A stretch of 64,000 nucleotides of DNA from Silene latifolia (lineage: Eukaryota > Streptophyta > Magnoliopsida > Caryophyllales > Caryophyllaceae). This document shows positions 34,301 through 43,738 of the stretch, one piece after another; the stretch's first letter is position 1; each line of letters starts with the position of its first letter. The notes beneath the pieces are model-generated. The model saw only the letters and a list, made by a program, of their open reading frames with translations. It was not told the origin of the DNA and ran no database searches. Both the position numbers and the translations under genes were made by a program. The stretch covers positions 219,647,735-219,711,734 of the forward strand of contig NC_133534.1 of the NCBI RefSeq assembly GCF_048544455.1, given 5' to 3'.

Positions 34301-35614
34301 ACAATGCATAAAGAAGTAATACAACACCTTTGAATTAAACATAATATGCAACGAATGTCAAAAGATAAACATATGACCAAACACGATATGACTCCGATAC
34401 GGACCCCACTCGATCGAGTACTGCAACCTACTCGATCGAGTTGAGGCTACTCGATCGAGTGCCCAATCATGCTCGATCGAGTGCCCCGACTCCAAACCCA
34501 AACAGACCTTTTGATCTTCGACTTACTCGACCGAGTAGCCAGGCTACTCGATCGAGTGACCCCTACTCGATCGAGTGCCCGAGGTACTCGATCGAGTGCC
34601 CAAAAACACGATTCTGGTCAAAATAACGACAAATACCCACTGATCGAATCAAACCCACTCGATCGAGTCATGCACTTCGTGAATACTACCCGCATGTTAT
34701 CTCACATACCCCAACGTACTATGCATTCATTATTATTTCAACATTATGATTACAACTACGCATTCAAATCTGCGCGACTCCTCATACAATCAACAAAATA
34801 ATGATACTACTTCGTGTTATCAAGTGCCACGTTATAAACAACCATCATGCTTTTCATCCAATTCGTTATACAAAACACATATCATTGAACCTCTATTCTT
34901 CATGTTACTACTTACCAAAATCCAAACATTACCATCTATCATGCTCATATAACATTCAACTTTCAATCATGTATTACCCGCATGTTTTAAACTTTCATAA
35001 CTTTTTATAACACAACAACATTACAAATCCACTTCATCACATAAACACTTCCATAATCAAGAAATTCATATCCTTACGAAATTGCCACTTCATCCTTTCC
35101 AATCAATTCATCTAGTTCAATCATATACTTCATCTAACAAGTGCATATGATACGATAGTAGACAATTATACGAACTTAATATATAGCTTTACGCAAACAA
35201 AACTACGAAAACAAATCTTATCACACCCCCTAACCACATGTTATTAGGATTGCCTCACTATAAACCATTCGTCCTGCAACATCATTATTCATCACGCATC
35301 ATCATATACGAACTACTTTCTTTTTCTACCATATCATTCATCATTCTCATATACTTTTCCAACGATTCCAACCAACATGTAAACCAACTATCATGCAACA
35401 TGCTTTCAACAAACCATATACAAAATCACATCGTCACCATCTTTGTCTACACATTCCCCATTCTCCACAATCATACATCCACTGGTTCATACCACACATT
35501 ACTATATAGATACACAATACACAAGGTAAACACATAGCGATCCCGACTCGTATCCCAAGGTGACCGGTTCAAAATTGTAGGGCAAGTTCGCGACTTTAGG
35601 ACGTCTCCCAAGTC
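31351..35614 (-). other. G-poor non-coding tract, internal region of the minus-strand element
   Basis: About 4.3 kb with no protein similarity that I can see in any frame. The plus strand is extremely poor in G: 60-base stretches at 33121, 33421 and 34021 hold 5, 4 and 3 G, while C is high (23 of 60 in the first). Short plus-strand ORFs (for example 33133-33417, 35238-35537) are low-complexity readings rich in H, T, S, N and L and are not supported as genes. By position it would be the long 3' untranslated part of the element whose LTR is at 29625-31336; pol is absent. It contains palindrome array B (34408-34668). Confidence 0.6.
34408..34668. repeat. Palindrome array B (ACTCGATCGAGT)
   Basis: Nine copies, six perfect at the full 12 bases in the tetrads plus variants. 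Tetrad B1 starts at 34408, 34430, 34449 and 34471 (steps 22, 19, 22; the last has G for the first A). Tetrad B2 starts at 34525 (one mismatch, ACTCGACCGAGT), 34546, 34565 and 34586 (steps 21, 19, 21). A ninth, single copy is at 34657. Spacers in B2 (AGCCAGGCT, GACCCCT, GCCCGAGGT) resemble those in array A, so A and B2 probably share descent. Confidence 0.9.
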
Positions 35615-35810
35615 TTTGCATTAGCCCTTGTGACTCGTTGTGTTAAATAATTTTACTTGTCTCTTAGTCTATGTGACTTGTTGTGTGAACCATTTGTCCT
35701 TGTTCATTAGTCCTTGTGGCTCGTTGTGTTAAACAATTGTACTTGTTCATTAGTGCATGTGACTCGTTGTGTGAACCATTTGTCCTTTTTCATTAGTCCG
35801 TGTGACTCGT
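35615..35810. repeat. Satellite array block S3
   Basis: About 190 bp of the same 43-bp satellite (ATTAGCCCTTGTGACTCG onward) left between two insertions. The left junction TTTGCATTAGCCC is not the normal unit sequence, so some satellite DNA was lost or rearranged there. Confidence 0.93.
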
Positions 35811-36513
35811 TGACGCGGATATGGACCCAATAGAAGAAGTTGTGATCGACTTAGAACACCAAGCAAAGCCAAGCCCGAGTAATACATTTTTTATGCACGA
35901 AGATTGGATGGGCTCGCGTAAAAGAAAGAAAATATGTGCGATCAAAGCTCAAGACCCGCAAAAATCTTAATGCCGTGTGGGAACAAGGGGAATACCGAAT
36001 GGGAACAACGGAGAAGGCCGAAATGTGGCGGCACCAAGGGGGAAGAATTCCATTTCATGTTTTTTGCATTTTCTACCTAGTTTGAATAAAAGTTGACAAA
36101 AGGGTCTAGGTTGTAAGTTTTATGTGTTCATTCATCCTAAAACTTACAAACTAGCATTAAATGCTTGCTTGGGGGCCAAGGTTTTTTATCCTATATAAAG
36201 ACCTAGCCTCCTCATTTGTTATCCATCAAAGAATTAAGAAAACCCTTTTAGAGAGAGAAACTTGAGTTTCAATCTTTTCCAAAGAGTCGATGCTTTCGAA
36301 TCTTGCCTTGAACTAAGGACGTGCTCCGCAGTTTAAGTGGAATTGCTTGACGCGTTTCGAGTAATTCCCCATTGTTATCACTATAGGTCTAGTGATACCA
36401 AATATCCCATTGTTTTCGATCTCCACAAGAAATCGAAACAAATATCCTTTATCTTTTGCACAACATAAACCCAAAAACAAAACAACTAAGTCTTCCACTC
36501 CGTATACGCATCA
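35811..36513 (+). repeat. Lone LTR related to the G5 family
   Basis: 703 bp from TGACGCGGATATGG to CCGTATACGCATCA, ends that are imperfect inverted repeats. TATA box TATATAAA at about 36192. It shares TTGACGCGTTT, ATAGGTCT and CAAATATCCCATTG words with the G5 LTR, so it belongs to a related family. No primer-binding site follows; at 36514 the sequence changes directly to copia gag. Left flank CTCGT, right flank ATAAA, so there is no target duplication and this is not a simple solo LTR. Confidence 0.75.
36376..36397 (+). other. Hairpin in the lone LTR
   Basis: TATCACTA (36376-36383) pairs perfectly with TAGTGATA (36390-36397) around TAGGTC. G5 has a hairpin at the matching place with a different stem and the same ATAGGTCT octamer. 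A second hairpin follows: GTTTTCGAT (36412-36420) with ATCGAAAC (36432-36439). Confidence 0.6.
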
Positions 36514-39500
36514 ATAAAGGGAAGGCAATAATGGGCGAGAAACCCAAACCTGATTATAAATTGGAAATGAATAGTGGGACTACCAAGACCAAGACAAAGA
36601 CCAAGAAGGGTGCCAAATCCTATGAGGAATGTCATTTTTGTAATGTCATGGACCATTGGAGGCGAAATTGCCCCAAGTATTTGGAAGATATCAAAGCTGG
36701 GCTTGTTACTCCAAGTGGGACTTGGAAATGTGAAAAAGCTAAACAAGAGTGATATGAATCTCCGACAAGGAAATGGAGCTAGGGTAGCCGCCACTTCAAG
36801 AGGGACTTATGTACTTGTTTTTGCTAATATCTTTGAGTTATAATTTACATAATTGTTATTATGTACCCACTTAGTCTAAAACATTATTTCCATTTCTATG
36901 TGAGACATGAAAGGATTTATATTTTGTCATTAAAGACAATTATTGTATTTTATTGAAATTAGACATGGATGTGAGCCATGTCACTTATCTTTATGATATA
37001 CAAGTTTTAGACACCTCCAACTCAAGCAATGATATCTACATAATACGATCAAAAAGACTCATAACTAGTAATCCAAATGATTTGTACATTTGATTTTTCA
37101 ATTTGGTTACGTAAAAGAGAAACGCATTAAAGGCTAGTGTCGACTAGGTTTATTAAACCATTTGATTTTCAATCATATGGAATATGCGAATCTTGTCTCC
37201 TTCGCAAAATGATTTGCACTTCCTTTAGTGGTAAAGGAACACGAGCAAGTGATTTGTTGGGACTAATACATGCCGATGTATGTGTTCTAAATATGCATCA
37301 CCGCAAGGGGATTTATGACTACTTCGTCACTTTTACCGATAATTTAAGTAGATATAGGTATATATTTACTTAATCAAATATAAAGTGAAGCATTTGAGAA
37401 ATTTGAGAAATTTCGAAATGATATAGAGAACCAATTGAAGAAAAGACGAAAGCATTACGATCCGATCGTAGTAGCAAAGATCTAAGTAATAAATTTGATT
37501 TATTAAAGATGGATTATGACCTAGTGTCACTACCCATAAGATCAAACTAATATGAGTTGGTTTGAGTTGTTGAACTCAATTTTGGGAATTTGCAATCCAA
37601 TACGGACAAGTAATTCTAAACGGATGGTCAACCATGTGATACCTAGAATTGAGAGTCTATTAAACAGATGACATGGATAAGACTCGTATATGATCAAGCT
37701 GCCATGTTAGGATGGCCTTTTGAAAGCTAATACATAGTATAGGTAAACTCCTAATACTCCGTTAAATATATATGTTTGTGACTCACAAAACTATCTCTCA
37801 AGAAGATAGATGTATTTCTGAGAGATAGAGTGGGAGTAGATTGAATCGTCACAAACATCTCTTATAGTACTTTGTGAAAGTAATGGAATTATAGAGTGGG
37901 AGTGTAGTTGAACTATAGTCTATGAAGATAGAATGAGAGCATAGTTCAGTGGGAGTTTATTGCACATGTCTTATTGTTTAAAAATATTACTTTGTGAAAG
38001 TGATAGTATCATGACCTTGTTACATACGAGCCGAAGCATTACAATCCAAAAAAAAATTGTTACTCAAGAGTAGATTTACTTTAACGTGAGGGTCTCTTTA
38101 AAGGTAAATAGAGCTTTAGAGTACTCAAATGCATAAGATTGACATGAAGATGTTGATCAAGATTAATTGTGTTACGAATTGCCGCTTTTCATTTTAATGA
38201 AGAATGACGAGATTAAAATTCGCTTTTCTAAAATGGGAATTTAGAGAAGAAAGTGTTTGAAACACAAAACCTTAGATGAAGATCTAAGAATCCTAACATA
38301 TTATGCGTAGCTATCTTAAGTGATCACAAGATGGACTTAAGCTAGCATTAAAGGATTATACTTTTCGTTCATGTGATAATAGTGGATGAGTTCATTCACA
38401 TGATTGAAGAATCATGATTATACATGAAGTTAAGTGGGAGCTAGAATTGTTTCTCCATGTCTTATATGTTGATAACATATTACTTATTGATTACGTACCA
38501 ATGCTCTCTTCTGTGAAAGAGTCATTGGGAGACTAGGAATGGGTGCGATATATTCTAAGATTTCTGAATCTGTGTGAGAGAATATTGGCATGGGGTTAAG
38601 AGTCTTATGAGGATAAGATCTTTCGTATCTGTTGTATATCAACAAGGTTAAATAGGCTATTCATGTTGATGGAAGTGGAATTACTATGATGAAGTCATAG
38701 TCATTCACTGAACCTATTAAGTTGTTGATTACATGAAATCGCTTTCTAATGTTTCCGCCTTTAGAATGATCATGTATGCCAACAGACGCACATGCCATGG
38801 TGCGACATATGCTGAGAGCATAATAAGTCAATAAAAGGGATAATTCCCATGATATGGCTTGTGAAAGCCTTAAAGAGCATCCTTGAGATTCTTGAGAAGG
38901 ATTAAGGATTTGATCATATGTTCGGATGACAAACTAAGTTATGTGTTGAAGGGTTGCACAAACTTTAGTTTCCAAACCAAAAGGATTTGTTGAAATCCTA
39001 GGATGTCTTATTGACAAAGGAGTAAGAGACTAAGAAAGGTGTTTTAGTATCGCGCATTGCAAATTCTACAAAAGGAATCTAAGTAAACTGTGATAAAATC
39101 GTCGATGTAGGGATTAAGGGTGAATCCCTCTACAAATGATTTTGTCATAAGTTATGTGATAACAGTGGGAGCATCTTTCAAGTTAAAGAGCCCAAGTCTA
39201 GTAAGTAGTCTAGACATATACCTGGATAAATTCATGTCATTAGAGATGACATTGAATGGAAGGAAATAACAATAAAGTTGGAATATATGGATATCGGGTA
39301 TATCTACTTTCCAAGCTTTTATTGCATCTAAACTAGTGTTTATAATACACTAAAGATTATAAGATATGAAGTAGTAATAGTGTATTGACTATTCATATGC
39401 GATAATCGCATTTATCGTTTGAGTTTTATTAAACTCACCCATTACCTTGTTAAATCCAAATGGGTTGTAGAGACAAATTGTACCCCATTAAAGTGAACTG

Positions 39501-40131
39501 GATTGACATGGTATTCGCCCCTAGTTACTTATATGAGGCGATGTCTCGAAGTGACTAGAGTGTGATGCGATTGATGGCAAGTTCAAGTGTCATAAAGTCA
39601 TATAGGATGACTAGTCGATCACATAGGCAGACTGTATGGGACAATCTGTCGGGCAGTGACCGCTTATAGAGTTCTGGTAATTCATAAAGCCTGGTCGTGG
39701 CAAGAGCTACTATAGTATTCTTATGAGTCAATTCTTTTGACTAGAGACTATTCGCCCAAGTTGGAAAAACTTCTGATTAGCTTTGATTTATACTCTACGA
39801 TTTCGTAAATGAGGTCAAATTGGGTATATTTTGGGTTATGATGGACTGTGGCTAAACGAAGGGAATAGGGCGATAGGAATTGTCCACCCCTTGTCAGGGT
39901 TGTTTGAAATCTCAAGGCCACTCGAGGAGTAGTTAACTGGAAATGCGTGGCCACGCTCGGAAGGTATCTATGATAGATAATTCCGGTCAGACAGTTAATC
40001 TCCAGATCGAGAAAAACACTCAAGATATGATCAAATGTAAGTACGACCTGCAAGACACCTTGCATTGAGTGGGAGATTGTAATAGGACAAGAGAATTGGT
40101 GACGCACACTTGTCTCGGACAAGTGGGAGAT
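36514..40131 (+). pseudogene. Ty1/copia gag-pol remnant
   Basis: A decayed copia polyprotein, 5'-truncated. In order: zinc knuckle CHFCNVMDHWRRNC with PKYL (about 36630-36685); gag-pre-integrase and integrase start CESCLLRKM, ASDLLGLIHADVC, FTDNLSRY (about 37180-37355); ALRSDR-like remnant (about 37445); reverse transcriptase with LYVDNILL where YVDD is expected (38461-38485); LRFLRRIKD-like RNase H linker (about 38885). Integrase before RT is the copia order. Stops and frameshifts occur throughout, so no ORF exceeds 100 codons. Two purine tracts with AGTGGGAGATTGT (near 40069 and 40122) precede the 3' LTR. The 5' LTR and primer site are missing. Confidence 0.85.
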
Positions 40132-40915
40132 TGTTGGGAAATGTGTCCTCAACAATAGTGCGATCACATGATTTAATATCATAATTAAATCTCATATAAA
40201 GAATACGTAAGGGATGATTCATTTATATAGTCAACTGATCAACATTAATCGGTAACAATTGGCTTTGCTAGAGTTTGACGTTACTGTCGTGGGACGGTGG
40301 TGGTCAGTTGATCCCTTAAGGTCACACCTAAAGAATGATGCCCTTATCTGTAAAGTTAATTAATTGTATGTAGATACAAGTTGATTAATTCCTTAAATAT
40401 GAACAATTTATATTTATGAGAGGAAATATGTATCTTATTGTAATGTGATTAAATAAGATCCTATTTAGTGGATTAATATGTTAATTCACTAAATTATGTT
40501 GAGGTTTTATAAATATTTCGAGGTAGAGGTAATTAGTTATTTACATTTACAAGAAGTTGTAAATTTACCTAACTAGCTATTATGGGACCCATTATATGTT
40601 GATATAATGATAAAATATTACTCAATAAGTTGAGTGGATATATGTTTATTAATTTGTCACATAATTGTTGTATGATCAAATTAATATTTAATTATGTAAG
40701 ATAATTAATCATAAGAGTTATAAGCATTTGTGGGACAAATATTATAAGACAAAAATGGACCAAAATAACTCACATGAACCGTCCAAATGGGAGGATGGTT
40801 AAGTTCTTTTGTTTTGTCATTTTGTTGTTGGATAGATTCTCCGACATCTTATGACATGCCTACCCTACTACCTACAAATATGGATTATTGTGAAAGGCAT
40901 TTTGAGAAGACCAAA
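40132..40915 (+). repeat. Copia 3' LTR, left part
   Basis: Starts TGTTGGGAAATGTGTCC directly after the purine tract AAGTGGGAGAT. Interrupted after CCAAA (40911-40915) by element NA and resumes at 47003. AT-rich; no ORF that I support. Confidence 0.8.
40911..40915. repeat. NA target-site duplication, left copy
   Basis: CCAAA, repeated at 46998-47002. Confidence 0.92.
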
Positions 40916-42635
40916 TGCAGCAGGAGCAAGGCCTAGGGGTCTCTCATTTTTAATGCCAAGGAATGACCATGGGTTGATGCCAAAGGACAACAAGCTTTGG
41001 TGCCCTTATTTTGATCAAGAAATGGATTTAAGAAACCTGAAATGCTCCAACAGTCTCAGAATTTCAGTTCTGAATTCAACTCCTCATATCTAGAGTTCTA
41101 CTTGCTTAAAATTTATGTTCTTTATATGGATAAAATCTTGAAGAAGTCTACTTTCCTATGGAGTTAGAATCAACAGAAGTTAATGTGTAGATTTCTCAGA
41201 ATGAAGCTTCAAAGACTGTCACGCAGGAATGCAATGCTGTTTTCTGAAATGACCTGTTGTCACTCAAACCTTCATAACTCAAGATTTAGCCGTTCTTTTT
41301 GAGCAATTTTTTTTTGAGGTGAAAGCTAACTTCATTAGCTTTAATTTGAGCTATCATGGGTATTTTTATCCAAATTGAGCTGGGAGATATGAATTTTTCA
41401 AATTGATGATGCTGCACAGGAAAACCACAGAACTCTCATTCTGACCTGATCTTACTCAAACTTCGATATCTCAAGTTCCAGGCCATATTCTTATATGATT
41501 CTTTTTTGACATAAAAGCTAACTCCTTTAGCTTTCTTTTGGTACCTTCAAGGCATTTTAATTCATCTTGAGCAGAGAGTTATCAATGCTGCAGGAAAGGC
41601 CTGATTCCAGAATGCTATGAAGAAACTATCAGCATTGTTCTTGTTCTATCAATAACTAATCTCCTTCCTTTTATGTAATTGGATCCTAGTCTCTAAAAAA
41701 AACTGTTGAGGGTTCGTAGCAGTCCTAATCAAGCCAGGAAACAAGCATCAAGGAAGCCAAACACAAGCCTCAAGGGACCTGATTTGTCTTGCCATTTCAG
41801 GAAAGAAACAAAAGTGCTTTATTATGCTTTTTCTAAACTTTTCAGCAGCCTGTTTGTATCAGTTGTATTCGTCCTTATTAGTAGACTTTTGCTATGATTT
41901 TAACTTATTTCGTAAGGCCTTGTCAGCCCTTAGATGTTACTTTAAATCAAGGGTAGAGATTAGATTTGTAAGCTCTATATAAAGAGCCATTTCTCCTTTG
42001 TAATATTCAGACTTTGATTAAATGAAAAACCAGAGAAACTTTTCTCCAATTGAAATCTTCTTAACTTGTGCATTACATTAGTTGAAAGTCAGGCTTAATA
42101 ACATTTTGTGCTTGTTTGAATGTTGATTAATCTCCTGTTGGTAGAGCATAAACGATTTTGTGCATAGACTGTGAATTGTTTGTTCTTTGCTGTTCTTTTA
42201 GTTTGATGCTTACCTGTGCTTAGACTGTGGTAGTATTCATTCTAAATCCCCCAAATTACTAGTCTAATTTCATGTGCTTGCTGTGGGAATTAAATTAGCA
42301 ATTATATCCTTTATTTGTTTGCAATTCAAACCAGAAAATCAATCACAAAAACATTTATTTTATCCTTGTTCTGAACTGTATCAAGTTCATTTGTTGGCTG
42401 TCTTGAGTAATCTATTTATCATAGCTTGAGTCCTTGTTTAATCTTGAAACTTTTATCAGTCACATTAAGTCTCATCTTATTTGTGACCAAGTTTCAGACT
42501 TTGTGAGGTTTATTTGCTATTTTAACCACAAATTAGAAGTTCTTTACATTCATTGGAATTTATTAATGTGTCCCATTTCTGCTGCAAACTTCGTTGAACT
42601 CTGATTTATTGTGAACCCCTGGTGTTTACATACCA
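40916..42635 (+). repeat. NA 5' LTR
   Basis: 1720 bp. TATA box TATATAAA at 41976-41983, flanked by GCTC and GAGC. Five TGTG modules begin at 42067, 42107, 42159, 42215 and 42273. The first 170 bases have an open frame that, in the 3' copy, ends ORF2. Confidence 0.93.
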
Positions 42636-42638
42636 AAT

Positions 42639-42650
42639 TGGCATCAGAGC
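42639..42650 (+). other. NA primer-binding site
   Basis: TGGCATCAGAGC, one mismatch to the standard initiator-tRNA-Met site TGGTATCAGAGC, three bases after the LTR. Confidence 0.82.
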
Positions 42651-42657
42651 CAAGGTT

Positions 42658-42682
42658 CTAACACAGTTCTTACTTGTGTTAG
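42658..42682 (+). other. NA leader hairpin
   Basis: CTAACACA (42658-42665) pairs with TGTGTTAG (42675-42682), eight pairs, loop GTTCTTACT, followed by TCTTGGGG. Matches the G1 leader hairpin in position. Confidence 0.55.
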
Positions 42683-42811
42683 TCTTGGGGAGACATTAGC
42701 CAAACAAAAATCAAACTTTTGTCCAAACAAAACATGTCCAGAAATAACTTTTCCAAACTGTTTGTGCTTGCATCTGTTCAGTGTCTTAGTTGATGCTCAT
42801 ACTGATTTGTC

Positions 42812-43726
42812 ATGGAGAAATCAGTGGCCAAAGCATCTTACATTGATGCTTCTTACCAAAGAAAGAATCTTTATGGAAGGGAGCATGCCCTCACCATGAA
42901 GAATTCAGAAACTGCACCAAAGAAACATCTGGTTGACAGAAGCAGTATTGGGGTATCTGCTGTATATGGGGATCATTCAAACCCACCTCCTGTACTTAAC
43001 ACCAAAGGTATAACACCCATACTTCCTACTTTTGATGGTCAACCCAGTAGAAGTTTTGTTTTATGGTTGTGTGAAACCAAATATTATTTTTTGAGCCAAT
43101 ACATACCTGAGTCAATGAAATGTGAACTGGTTGTGTCATGCTTGAAAGGGGGTGCTTTACTTTGGTATGCCACTCTTAATCTCAAAAGAAAAATGGAAGG
43201 GAAGGGAAAGATTAGATCTTGGCATAAGCTGGAATCCCACATGAGAAAGGAGTTTACTCTTTCTCCCACAATGAGTAAACTACAAACCAGGGGGGAGAAC
43301 TTAAAACAGCAACTCCTAAGCATCAACAAAATTGCCAAACCTTGTACCAAACCCATGCTTAACATGAACTCCAAATTGAAAAACATTCAAGCCTATCATG
43401 ACCCAAAACCAGAAACCATTGAGCCATCCAGTTTGAAAATAATTTTTCCACACAGTGACATGAACCAACTTGTGAGAAAAAACAACCTAGCCAGAGAGAA
43501 AATGAAATGCTTCCATTGCCAGGGATTTGGTCACCTTAGGAAGGACTGTCCTTCCACCAAAACTCCCTTGGAAATCACCTGTTCAAATGACAGAACACCT
43601 GAGCCAACTACTAGTGTTGGAGAGAGCATAGCCAACACCATAGAGAATGAGGATCTGTTGGTTGAGAGCAGTTTAATGGGTGAGGAAATTAGTCAAGTAA
43701 ATGATGCTCATATAAATGAGGATTAG
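42812..43726 (+). CDS. NA gag-like protein
   Basis: 304 codons from ATG 42812 to TAG 43724-43726. The N-terminal 60 residues are not recognised. Residues about 70-165 carry the retrotransposon-gag pattern (LPTFDGQPSRSFVLWL, LKGGALLWYATLN, WHKLESHMRKEF), the fold that forms virus-like particles. A CCHC zinc knuckle, CFHCQGFGHLRKDC, is at residues 233-246 and is close to that of G1 (CFQCQGYGHFRKDC). The tail is acidic. It is shorter than G3 gag between the gag fold and the knuckle. The next ORF continues in the same reading frame after two stop codons (43724 and 43736). Likely role: structural protein for packaging NA RNA, helped by enzymes of a related gypsy element (inference). Confidence 0.85.
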   Translation: MEKSVAKASYIDASYQRKNLYGREHALTMKNSETAPKKHLVDRSSIGVSAVYGDHSNPPPVLNTKGITPILPTFDGQPSRSFVLWLCETKYYFLSQYIPESMKCELVVSCLKGGALLWYATLNLKRKMEGKGKIRSWHKLESHMRKEFTLSPTMSKLQTRGENLKQQLLSINKIAKPCTKPMLNMNSKLKNIQAYHDPKPETIEPSSLKIIFPHSDMNQLVRKNNLAREKMKCFHCQGFGHLRKDCPSTKTPLEITCSNDRTPEPTTSVGESIANTIENEDLLVESSLMGEEISQVNDAHINED

Positions 43727-43738
43727 GATCCCACTTAA

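Noticed and set aside
33133-35537. Series of plus-strand ORFs of 60-110 codons
   Set aside because: They lie in a G-poor tract where stop codons are depleted; products are low complexity and match nothing.
35615-35619. TTTGC as a proven target duplication of the 29465-35614 composite
   Set aside because: The right end does not look like an LTR end and the satellite phase is not restored, so the match may be chance.
35811-36513. Plain solo LTR
   Set aside because: No matching 5-bp flanks, and copia sequence follows at once.
39748-40182. 144-codon minus-strand ORF
   Set aside because: It is antisense to the copia 3' end and crosses the LTR border; no domain.
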